Source of the DNA: Metaphire vulgaris
Taxonomy: Eukaryota > Annelida > Clitellata > Crassiclitellata > Megascolecidae
Direction: 5' to 3'
DNA: 64,000 bases
Assembly (NCBI GenBank): GCA_018105865.1
Contig: CM030840.1
Span: forward strand, 6,689,006 to 6,753,005
Part shown: piece by piece, positions 58,869-64,000 of the stretch
Position numbering within the stretch: the stretch's first letter is position 1
Layout of the letters: every line of letters begins with the position of its first letter
Translations under genes and position numbers: made by a program
Notes under the pieces: model-generated
What the model was told of the DNA's origin: nothing
The model's input: only the letters and a program-made list of their open reading frames with translations
The model's database searches: none

Positions 58869-61800
58869 CACTGCATTGTCAGACCATATATACAGACACT
58901 TTTTGTCATACCAGTAAGTCCTTGAGAAGTAAGTACTGATGGCATTAAATGTATATGGATATAGGAACTAAAATGATGTTTCATTAATACATTGCATGAT
59001 TTCCCACTCATCCTTCATTTAATTGCACAGTTGGATGTGAAAATGATATTTTATTATTATTGTGATGGGACTTGCTTCCACCAAAGAGAATCAGCCATGC
59101 ATGAAACTGCTGCATCAGATGATACAGCAATGCCTTCTATAGTGCATTTGCCTGTTAAGCACCGTGGGTAGGGGTAATTGGGGAAGGAGTAGGGGAAAGG
59201 AAATGGGTGGGAAGGGTATGAGGAGATGCAGTAGAAAGAGCTGTTGACGCTATTTATGTAGAATTCTGTAGAATTCGAGCCAGATTAAAGAGAATCAGCC
59301 ATCAGCCTCTGAATTGCCCTCACCTGGCTTTTTTGTTTGTAAGAAATCATATAGTCCACGGGCAATTTGCACAAAAATACAGTAATACTGCATTAAGTCT
59401 ACAGTTTGTATGAAGCAGTTTGTGTAAAGCACTTCTTTCTTTTATTTCTGTGACTAGATGCTATGAAAGATAATTCACTCATTTATTCATCTAACAAAAC
59501 TTCAGGTCAGTGTTTTTATTCTAAAAAATTAAGACTCATTTATGGTTTTGAAATTTGATTATAGTAAAGCTGTACTGGCCATTTTCACAAATTCGGCTCT
59601 GGGCGAATTCTTGCCGGATATTGGCTGAATCTGTACAGCCTACGCACAGGAATTTTCTTTACAGTTTCACCCTAAGCACTAAGTGCAGTTATAAGTTTTA
59701 ACGTGTAATTATATTAATTAAAGAGTAATGACTAATTTTTCCGAATAAAATATGTTTAATAGCAAATGCAATAATATATTAGTGGAGTTATTGTTCAGTT
59801 GAACAGTCAATTTAGCCTTGTACCACTGCAGTCCGTAACGCTTTGCAGTTCAACAACGTTTATTTGTAAATCAGGTCCCGGCCGGATTTCACTTTTCAAA
59901 GCCGGCTCCAGCTTAAATTGAAATCTGGTACAGCCCTAGATTATAGTAATTATTGTTGAAGGTTCACATCTTGATTAATTCAGGTGATGCATTTTGATGA
60001 GCTTGATACATTACAGGACATTGTAATATTAAAAATTAAATGCTTTTATTTTTCATTTTGTCACTTGTATTTAAGTTAGTATATATCCAACATTTATTAC
60101 CTTTGGTGGACAATACTTGATTTACTGTATTATTAGTATTTATCAACTGTTAATTATTGTTATCTAATTACAGTGTAAGTGCTAGGATGGCATATCTTTT
60201 AGGCAGCCTAGTTACTGGTAGTTCTCTCCACATTTGGTTTCCAGTTGATCAACAATAGCAATGTTTGGAGTTGTACTTGTGGACTGGGTGAATATTCTGA
60301 ATATTCCTGATTCTAGATGCATTGCTGATGGCAATTTCCACTGAATAAAAGACTAATGAAATAGCTGCTTAGGCTGGACAATGAACGTTTCTTTCTAGTA
60401 GGTCTTCTTTTTCTTCTCGTAATCCCTTCAGGAACCGTTGAGACAAGTAGCGCTGTTTGAGATTTGACGCCATTTCATGCGGTTTTGAGCTGCATGTACA
60501 GCATCTCCGATGCTCATGCAAGTCCACTCAGTGATGTCGTCTCTCCGTCTTTGTCTAGGCCGTTCTTGCGTTCGGGATCCTTCCATTGCACCTGGCCATA
60601 TACCCAAGCATCTGCAGCTTTTTGTCCTTGATCGTGGTGACAGTGTCTTGTACTGTGCCAATTTGATGCCTTACTTCTTTGTTGGTGATCCTGAGTTCCC
60701 ACCATGTGTTCAGGATATGTCTGTAGCATCACATCTTGAATGCTGCCAGGCGTCCGTGGTCTTCTGATTTTAGAGTCCAGGTTTCTGCTCCATACAACAG
60801 GACTGAGAAAATGCACGTGTTAACGAGCTGCAGTTTGGTTTTGGTGGAAAGTCCTCCGCTGCACCATAATTTGCTGAGGCAGCCTAAGACCATGCTTGCG
60901 AGGCATATTCTGTGCCGTAACTCCAGGCTGCAATCTCCTTTTGCACAGAGCAGACTGCCAAGATAGACAGATTCATCAATTTGAATTTGTTTCTAGTAGG
61001 TGCTAGTGTAGATATGTTCTTGAGCTGTAATCGCAAAAGGCAGGTCTTGAGATTCATTGTGGTATCGACAGATCACATTTGTCATTGCTTGCCCTGTACC
61101 ATACCAAAATCTGTTAGCTCTGAATATTGGATGACCATTATATTACCCCTTTATGGTATTAATCTTTGTAAATTTCTGCTTAGGTGTTCCTGCAAAGTCT
61201 ATTACTTGGTGTTCTTTTAAAATAATGCCCATTATGAAAATAGCATGAAATCCAGACATGGTGTACGGACATTTAATCACACAACACTTAATCATGCGAC
61301 ACTTAATCACGTGACACTTAATCACCGACACTTAATCATGTGGACACTTAATCATGCAACACTTAGTCACGCGACACTTAATCACGTGACACTTAATCAC
61401 ACGACAACTAAACACGCGACAGCTAATCACCGACACTTAATCACGCGACAGTTAATCACTTTGATATGTAGGCCCTAACCTTCTAAGCGACATTTTCCAA
61501 TTTTACAGATATATTTAATTAAGTTTTCGATATTTTTGCGTAGTTTTGCTGTTTTGCCGTCAGTTGAGGCATGCTGTATATCTCCGTTGAAGAGGTTAAC
61601 ATTTAAGGATAAAGTGAGAACACCCCCCTATCTTTGTTTGACACGTTGACTGCGCTGGAGGTTCTTTGCCTGGCGTGGCTGTTATGCAACCTCCCTGGCT
61701 TCAGATGCATTGAACAGAGGACGTTATTTGACGCCCCCACCGCTCTGCAGTGCCAAAATAAGGAAGTAGGTTGGCACCCCCAGCGTGCTAAAGATACAGT

Positions 61801-63578
61801 GGTCAGTAACAGACTCAACGGATTAAAGCAGCTGGGCGCCATACTTTGCAAAGTAACTAAAGGTTGGTCGGGAAGATATACATAGCCTAATGTCATATAA
61901 ACAAACTAACCGTCAGTCAAATTCAAATAATAACAGTATAATCCAACTAAATGGAAGTTGAGGGTACCATGTTACTGTAACTGACGGGAGTGATCAAATC
62001 TTCTACATATGTCTACATATTCTATGTTTGTTTGATTAACTTTCATGTGATTAACTGTTGCGTGATTAACTGTCGCATGATTAAATGTCAGCGGTTAATT
62101 GTCGCATGATTAAATGTCAGATGATTAACTGTCACGTGATTAAATGTCAGATGATTAACTGTCACGTGATTAAGTGTCGCGTGATTAAATGTCACCAAAC
62201 CCCAGACATGTGGTGTTTTATTATTGCTGCCATTTATCATCAGGAAACCTCTTGTTTTCATTTTCAGGTGATGATGATGATGATGATGCGACATTTTCCT
62301 CTGGTCATATATTCTATGTTGGAATAGGCTGTGCATGCGGTGCCATCTTTCTTGTTGGTGTAGTCATCGTTAGCTGTTTTGTATGCTCAAAAAACTCACC
62401 AACAAGCGATCAAGTGAGGTAATTGATCTGTTTTTAGATGCTTACCAGTACTTGCTTGAGCTAAAGAACATTTTAGAAGTCTACAATTTTCTCAGTATGT
62501 TGAGCGATAGAATTGAAAGTAATGAAGTTAGAGATTGTCATAACAATCAATTTGTCATAAAGTGTTTTACTGGAAGAACCTTTGGCAGAAATTACGCAGA
62601 GAGAATCTAATTGTGTATGTGGAGTGTAAATAACAATGATTTTAAGGTTTCTGATTATTTTTCAAAACAAACTTATAAAACTGTTAAATATTGATTTTGC
62701 ATTATTTAACTTGACTAGAAGTAAATGCTGTTTCTTAACACTGGTCAGAGCCAATCAAGTGGCTTAACAAGTTGGACGGAAAATGTATAATATTTTGAAA
62801 GTGCTATGAATGCCTACCTGACACCAACTTTATTTGGCTACAGTAGTGATGACTCTTCCTACCTTTCATCTGTAATCCGCAGAAGAGCAATGTCCTTAAT
62901 ATGTTTTTGCTGTCCTGCTTCTAGCACTGTGGCATGAATGCTGTTTCAGCTGGGATGTTGGACTGCAGTGGCAATTTGCTGTCGATACTGAAGGGAGTTA
63001 ACAAAAATGCAATGCCAATATTCTGACATCTTTCCTTGCACTGAAGATCTTGCTTGCAGACTTTCTTTTGCTTGTGTGCATTGTAACCAGTGGTTATTTA
63101 TGATTGGATTTTTAAGTTTAATGGTTGTTTATTTTGTTCATTTCTTTGACCACCACAGTTGAGGCTATCATTGCTGCTGCTGCTGACTACTGTAAATTGA
63201 ACTGTAAAGTATAAAAATTTGTTGATCTTGTGAATAAACACAAATTACTGTTGAATGATGTATGGAATTTTTTCCATGCAAATTTCTATAGTCAGAGTGC
63301 GTGATATACATGAATGCAAATTTGAGAAATTTGCAGTTTTATTTGCATATTTCACGTGAATCAAAATGCAGATGAATGCTAATGTTATGCCTCCAGTTAA
63401 TAGCTTTTATATTTCTTACTGCAGCTTTTATTTATTTAGTTCCTGGATAAGTTTGTTTCTTGTTTGAATCATTTTAGTGACATAAGTGCGGCACGACCGC
63501 TGACTCAGGACAAGCCATCAGCTAGAAGCACTACGCCTAACAACAATGGAAGTATTGCATCTGGCGAAGGAAAGATGG
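25309..63578 (+). CDS. RYK: RYK Wnt co-receptor, N-terminal part (3' end off window)
   Basis: Exons 25309-25435, 57404-57543, 58010-58109, 58481-58612, 59458-59505, 62268-62418 and 63478-63578 join in phase into 266 residues that stay open. Order: signal peptide (1-27), WIF domain (about 28-165; LNFFMNETETKRLLG, ELYYVRKGIINDYALSF, IYFNW, Cys in LRCSGS and RKTCLK), tetrabasic KRRK, short stalk, transmembrane helix (about 195-221), start of cytoplasmic tail. Human RYK has SLYLSEEEVRRLIG, AELYYVRNDLISHYALSF and NFKRRKMC at the same places. RYK binds Wnt through WIF and has a catalytically impaired kinase domain; those exons lie past 64000. N-glycosylation sites NET, NIS, NVT and NKT are visible. 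Confidence 0.95.
25754..26462. mobile_element. hAT-type element hosting a second one
   Basis: Ends CAGTGGCGTAGCGAGAG and CTCGCTATGCCACTG, flanked by perfect TGCATTTA (25746-25753, 26463-26470). Contains GATGAGCAAAAAAAGGTC-type words and the nested element 25974-26254. Another CAGTGGCGTGCAGAG start lies at 25805. Confidence 0.88.
25974..26254. mobile_element. hAT-type MITE nested in 25754-26462
   Basis: Ends CAGTGGCGTAACGTGGGG and AAGTCACGCTACGCCACTG, flanked by perfect GCTCCACC (25966-25973, 26255-26262). The core carries inverted telomere-like TTAGGG/CCCTAA words (26061-26106). Confidence 0.92.
27198..27424 (-). CDS. candidate antisense exon inside RYK intron 1
   Basis: On the minus strand an acceptor TTGTAATTAG (branch-like CTAAC 20 bp before it) precedes an open segment: GSMKLSPEAPKRLAPPWSDY, KSAMMRMTENTTVTTTISGF, SEYWEPGFYMGLADSF..., then CCAG|gttaat, a donor. 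Composition looks like real protein (balanced, aromatic-rich, no simple repeat), and 75 codons are open in a region where most frames are not. I do not recognise it and see no partner exons. It may be an exon of a nested gene, a decayed retrocopy, or chance. Confidence 0.4.
28066..28107 (+). mobile_element. SINE family A fragment, target of the LINE
   Basis: TTTCCTGAACCACTTTAAAC matches the family A body; the LINE at 28108 is inserted into its tail. Confidence 0.45.
28108..29441 (-). mobile_element. 5'-truncated, 5'-inverted LINE with reverse transcriptase
   Basis: The minus-strand frame ends at 28116. Seen in order: EDQFGFRKGKGTRDAI, motif A FVDYEKAFDRVDW, motif B GVRQGCPLSPLLFNIY, motif C MRFADDQAML, LGSLITTD, then the C-terminal EMWIWRKMLK and RQRNWMGHVLR. 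About 400 residues are intact, with the FADD catalytic pair present; the endonuclease is missing. Resembles RTE/BovB-like endonuclease-RT LINEs (clade not certain). The 3' end is TGATGATGA. From about 29330 to 29441 the upstream RT part lies in the opposite direction. GTTATATT flanks both ends (28100-28107, 29442-29449). Confidence 0.9.
29779..29829. repeat. (ATT)n microsatellite
   Basis: Perfect ATT run in RYK intron 1. Confidence 0.95.
30272..30308. repeat. (CA)n microsatellite
   Basis: Perfect CA run. Just after it (30320-30650) lies GGCCCCTGA/CTTTTTT-rich DNA sharing words with the CAGTGGCGTA hAT family. Confidence 0.9.
30650..33100. other. RYK intron 1, featureless AT-rich block
   Basis: No exon or bounded element seen. 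Contains an (AAT)n run at 32189-32216 and one GACCTTTTTATTGCTAGTCAG word at 31541. Confidence 0.5.
33100..33850. repeat. diverged tandem repeat, ~190-bp period
   Basis: Phrases such as ATATCTAAAAAA...AATCTGATGTCATA and TTGGAATCA recur near 33170-33240 and 33340-33420, with a weaker echo near 33740. Strongly diverged. Confidence 0.45.
33895..33985. repeat. (AAT)n / (AGT)n microsatellite
   Basis: AAT run grading into TAG/AAT mixed repeats. Confidence 0.9.
34000..35400. other. RYK intron 1, no gene seen
   Basis: Only a GT-rich simple tract (34996-35055) stands out. Confidence 0.5.
35412..35467. repeat. perfect 26-bp hairpin, 4-nt loop
   Basis: TTTCACCACTTCCC...CCTGACC (35412-35437), loop CATT, then the exact reverse complement (35442-35467). 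No mismatch, yet not AT-rich. Confidence 0.97.
35816..37170. mobile_element. hAT-type element with 337-bp internal repeats
   Basis: Perfect 8-bp duplication CTCTAGTG (35808-35815, 37171-37178). Ends CAAGGTTTCCCAAACT and AGTTTGGGAAAC...AAACACTG are imperfect inverted repeats. Inside, 36074-36410 and 36411-36749 are direct repeats and a third copy starts at 36750 but is cut at ~90 bp. Two ACGTTTTAAAACGT palindromes lie at 35949-36007. No transposase. Confidence 0.88.
37180..38930. other. RYK intron 1, no gene seen
   Basis: A short open frame at 37579-37842 has no recognisable domain. A TACAGTAAAACCCATTAA start at 38172 resembles a pogo-type end, but no partner was found. Confidence 0.45.
38939..39387. 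mobile_element. foldback element FB2 (15-bp units)
   Basis: Arms 38939-39115 and 39268-39387 are inverted (GTTAATAACAATGCGAAGAA against TTCTTCACATTGTTATTAAC; ACTAGTAGTT against AACTACTAGT). The left arm carries about six units of AGTTTGCGCACCAGT (15 bp); the right arm keeps only one or two. The centre holds TTAGGG...CCCTAA words at 39220-39246. No clear target duplication. Confidence 0.82.
39388..41050. other. RYK intron 1, no gene seen
   Basis: Contains an AT-rich GTATATAC-type tract at 40195-40290 and nothing else that I can name. Confidence 0.5.
41052..41343. mobile_element. hAT-type MITE, CAGAGGCATA variant
   Basis: Ends CAGAGGCATAGCGAAGG and CCTCGATACGCCTCTG; flanks TTCAGATG and TTCAGGTG (7 of 8). 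The interior repeats GGGGCGCC and ACCTTTTTTTGCT words. Confidence 0.86.
42405..42595 (-). mobile_element. CORE-SINE (MIR-like) remnant
   Basis: Minus strand: GGGTGCAGTGGGAGTAGCAG, a B-box-like GGTTTAAATCTGACC, then CCTTGGGCAAGTTGTTAACC, very close to the conserved core of MIR and other CORE-SINEs (CCTTGGGCAAGTTACTTAACC-type). The 3' end is uncertain. Confidence 0.65.
42600..44270. other. RYK intron 1, no gene seen
   Basis: Near 43170-43230 a CCATTGG and an AATAAAAGG word occur, but no bounded element or exon is seen. Confidence 0.45.
44278..44324. repeat. (ATC)n, tail of the adjacent LINE
   Basis: Complement of (GAT)n directly after the LINE 3' coding end, so it is probably the element's tail. 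Confidence 0.85.
44325..44690 (-). mobile_element. LINE reverse transcriptase C-terminus
   Basis: Minus strand: RRILNIRWQLMKIKNTTIRE, IRRKMNFFGHICRM, RRGRLRREWLDDIEE, then after a frame slip RWRQIVNQAVDTYGYSTHGAG-like text (split here) before the (GAT)n tail. Broken by stops. Confidence 0.85.
44681..44723 (+). repeat. GTGATATAAT tandem repeat
   Basis: Four perfect 10-bp units abutting the 5' end of the LINE fragment. Confidence 0.9.
45849..46022. mobile_element. pogo-type MITE
   Basis: Ends CAGTGGATCCCACTTAATCG and ATTAAGCGGGTTTCACTG are inverted, flanked by TA on each side. The interior repeats AATCGCATA. TA duplication and CAGTG ends fit pogo/Tigger. Confidence 0.82.
46282..46324. repeat. 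(GAAT)n microsatellite
   Basis: About ten GAAT units. Confidence 0.95.
46577..46656 (+). repeat. 41-bp direct duplication
   Basis: GATTGTACATTCATTTTAAA ... AGAGAATTT occurs twice in tandem with two mismatches. Confidence 0.9.
47391..49700. repeat. diverged ~930-bp tandem repeat, hAT-related
   Basis: GGTCGCCT...AAACCTTC...GAAATAT, TTGTACAAAATTTTCCAATT, AAACTAGAATTGC and GATTGATTAATTGATTG recur in order at 47398-48150 and 48329-49080. A third, weaker unit reaches about 49600. The text GACCCTGGCAAATTGTCATTCG (split; minus strand near 48300-48340) parallels the interior of the hAT MITE at 17439. Confidence 0.65.
49930..50040. repeat. degenerate (GAAT)n
   Basis: GAATGAATGAGT variants. Confidence 0.8.
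50396..50422. repeat. (GT)n microsatellite
   Basis: Perfect GT run. The following 200 bp end in a possible minus-strand tRNA-like head (GGGTTCTAACTTC near 50570), which could be a SINE. Confidence 0.8.
51180..51850 (-). mobile_element. heavily decayed LINE reverse transcriptase
   Basis: Minus-strand pieces in separate frames recall RT motif A and its neighbourhood (ADIDECLEKAGD, then QIIESLYVR) and downstream text such as CPTDYNQQ. Many stops and frameshifts. Confidence 0.45.
51860..53515. other. RYK intron 1, no gene seen
   Basis: TACCGGTA-type octamers at 52008, 52508, 52835 and 53105 are the only notable words. Confidence 0.5.
53522..53597. mobile_element. 76-bp mariner-type mini-MITE
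   Basis: CAGGGTGGCACAAAAAACCG and GTTTTTTTGCACCACCCTG are near-complete inverted repeats joined by about 35 bp, with TATA on both sides (TA duplication). Confidence 0.85.
53720..54335. other. RYK intron 1, no gene seen
   Basis: AT-rich, no bounded element. Confidence 0.4.
54340..54450 (+). mobile_element. SINE-like family B copy
   Basis: GGATTTGGTGCACCATCTGC ... GTGCTATAGAAGTTGATTG then (GATTAATT)-type tail; matches 11500-11607. Confidence 0.6.
55812..56000 (+). mobile_element. possible tRNA-derived SINE
   Basis: GGCACAGTGGTGCAGTG then GCGGATCTGACCC about 50 bp on resemble A and B boxes. Weak. Confidence 0.35.
56890..57125 (-). mobile_element. tRNA-derived SINE
   Basis: Minus strand begins GGTGCCATGGTGGCAGACTC (A-box-like) and has CATTCGATTCCTGC (B-box-like) about 55 bp later, followed by an unrelated body ending near CCATGCCCGATTTTGG. 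Confidence 0.5.
57238..57310 (-). mobile_element. LINE 3' end fragment
   Basis: Minus strand: MARDRKTWSHLVSN then a (TCA)n tail, the usual end of this LINE group. 95 bp upstream of RYK exon 2. Confidence 0.6.
57404..57543 (+). CDS. RYK: RYK exon 2: WIF domain
   Basis: Acceptor tctgcacaag, donor CCT|gtaagc. Codes GELYYVRKGIINDYALSFNL and VDVIYFNWQDRRKSP, typical WIF core. Phase 1 to 0, after a 32-kb intron. Confidence 0.95.
58010..58109 (+). CDS. RYK: RYK exon 3: WIF domain
   Basis: Acceptor tttatttcag, donor TCTG|gtaaac. Codes MSYSLSLTSSHPLVLSPAVP then GLVPTKPS, aligned with human VEYKLGFQVDNVLAMDMPQ. Phase 0 to 1. Confidence 0.88.
58481..58612 (+). CDS. RYK: RYK exon 4: WIF end and KRRK site
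   Basis: Acceptor tgtgaaatag, donor AAGG|gtaag. Codes VFRIVLRCSGSSNTEVDVKI, QLNISIFYSNVTVLDLKRRK, TCLK. Human: VFRVELSCTGK, LNLTVNSSKNFTVLNFKRRK, MCYK. Phase 1 to 1. Confidence 0.96.
58807..58866. repeat. (GT)n microsatellite
   Basis: About 30 GT units in RYK intron 4; source of spurious Cys-Val and Thr-His frames. Confidence 0.97.
59458..59505 (+). CDS. RYK: RYK exon 5: extracellular stalk
   Basis: 48 bp, acceptor ctgtgactag, donor CAG|gtcagt. Codes DAMKDNSLIYSSNKTSG with one NKT site; human has DKNTSRTIYD here. Phase 1 to 1; length a multiple of three, so skipping would keep frame. Confidence 0.75.
59566..59938. mobile_element. TIR MITE, hAT-like
   Basis: AAGCTGTACTGGCCATTTTC against GAAATCTGGTACAGCCCTA; flanked by GATTATAGT on both sides (59557-59565, 59939-59947). 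In RYK intron 5, 60 bp after exon 5. Confidence 0.78.
60420..61090 (-). mobile_element. LINE reverse transcriptase fragment, second type
   Basis: Minus strand: YLGSLLCAKGDCSLELRHRI, CIFSVLLYGAETWTLKSEDH, then in another frame YRHILNTWWELRITNKEVRH and ELTRLSK-like end. Stops and frameshifts. Distinct in sequence from the LINE at 28 kb. Confidence 0.85.
61261..62201. mobile_element. foldback element FB3 with 9-bp target duplication
   Basis: The left arm (61261-61462) is about 13 units of GACACTTAATCACGT type (14-15 bp). The right arm (62040-62196) is about 10 complementary units (GTGATTAAATGTC). The unique centre is ~580 bp, not AT-rich, with an 83-codon frame of no known type. CCAGACATG flanks both sides (61252-61260, 62202-62210). 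Confidence 0.9.
62268..62418 (+). CDS. RYK: RYK exon 6: transmembrane segment
   Basis: Acceptor cattttcag, donor GAG|gtaatt. Six Asp codons (GAT repeat), then GHIFYVGIGCACGAIFLVGV and VIVSCFVCSK. Human: TRVFYISVGVCCAVIFLVAI. Phase 1 to 2. Confidence 0.95.
62420..63477. other. RYK intron 6, no element seen
   Basis: AT-rich; only a TACCAGTA octamer at 62443. Confidence 0.5.
63478..63578 (+). CDS. RYK: RYK exon 7: juxtamembrane cytoplasmic
   Basis: Acceptor cattttag, donor ATGG|gtaaga. Ser/Thr-rich DISAARPLTQDKPSARSTTP, NNNGSIASGEGKM; human shows DDSISASSS and DTPNNATPITSS. Phase 2 to 1. The gene continues past the window. Confidence 0.88.
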
Positions 63579-63894
63579 GTAAGACAGGTCATTGTACCAT
63601 CTGTTATTGTGGTCATTATTTAACACATTAATATGTTACATAGAAAACCTTAAAAACTTAATATGCTCAAAAAGTTTGTTAGTTGTGTGAATGAGATAAA
63701 TCGAGTACAGATTGGTTTAGATAATTAACTAACTAATTAATTGATTGTTTTCACCAATATGGCACCATGAAAATGCTTTGGACTCAGTCTAAGCATCTAG
63801 GCAGACTACTTCACACCGGTGAATATAGGAATGCCTGATATATATATGAATATCTTCAGTGATCTAATCTCTACCTTGAACTTAAACTTAAACC

Positions 63895-64000
63895 TAGCAT
63901 GATTTAAAGTGGCTTAGAAGGCATTACTGCCTGTGTGAAAGCCACTAGGGGCACTAACGGGGCTTGAACCAGCTCCGTCAGCCTGACGCTCCAGCACGTA
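63895..64000 (-). mobile_element. tRNA-derived SINE (family A), cut by window end
   Basis: Minus strand: GTGCTGGAGCGTCAGGCTG, GGAGCTGGTTCAAGCCCCG (B-box GGTTCAAGCCC), then GGCTTTCACACAGGC and CTAAGCCACTTTAAATCATG. This copy defines the head of family A. Confidence 0.75.

Noticed and set aside
58718..59011. Cys-Val and Thr-His repeat frames
   Set aside because: Translations of the (GT)n microsatellite.
60510..60816. Open frames on both strands around 60.6 kb
   Set aside because: They lie in a frameshifted LINE fragment, so neither is a host gene.
61250..61460. CRISPR-like regularly spaced repeats
   Set aside because: Units are contiguous 14-15 bp with no spacers, and have an inverted partner array; this is a foldback arm in an animal genome.

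Overview
This is animal nuclear DNA: AT-rich, intron-rich, with short coding exons that join in phase across GT-AG introns, visible CpG decay outside one promoter island, many microsatellites and a dense load of small transposons. There are no bacterial-type operons. I cannot name the species. Two conserved bilaterian genes, foldback transposons built from 15-bp terminal repeats, hAT-type miniature elements and tRNA-derived SINEs suggest a marine invertebrate. An echinoderm or another deuterostome is my guess, held weakly, because foldback elements of this design are known from sea urchins (TU elements).

Left part (about 500-23260, + strand): a complete-looking gene of 17 coding exons, 560-23253. 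I assembled it by frame- and phase-matching; it encodes about 1319 residues. Domain order is six MORN repeats, a linker, ankyrin repeats, and a MYND zinc finger with all eight zinc ligands. This is the ANKMY1 architecture, and local sequence matches vertebrate ANKMY1 throughout. A charged, low-complexity exon plus a short last exon extend the C-terminus. Introns carry hAT-type MITEs, SINEs, LINE remnants and a foldback element nested inside another transposon.

Middle (23254-57403): a 1.8-kb intergenic spacer leads to a CpG-rich promoter and first exon (signal peptide) of a second + strand gene at 25309. A 32-kb first intron follows. It holds most of the repeats: a twin-primed LINE with a reverse transcriptase frame on the minus strand, hAT elements with clear 8-bp target duplications, a second foldback element, pogo-like and mariner-like MITEs, a CORE-SINE-like element, a perfect 26-bp hairpin, and one unassigned candidate exon on the minus strand.

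Right part (57404-63578): six further exons encode a WIF domain, a conserved KRRK site, a transmembrane helix and the start of a cytoplasmic region. This is the RYK Wnt co-receptor; its kinase-like exons lie beyond the window. A 941-bp foldback element with a 9-bp target duplication sits 66 bp upstream of the transmembrane exon.

The two genes lie head-to-tail and share no obvious function: ANKMY1 is a cytoplasmic scaffold-type protein and RYK a cell-surface Wnt receptor. The most unusual content is the set of three foldback elements with unrelated 15-bp terminal repeat units, the strongly over-represented TACCGGTA octamer and its deaminated forms, and the nested insertions that can be dated relative to each other.
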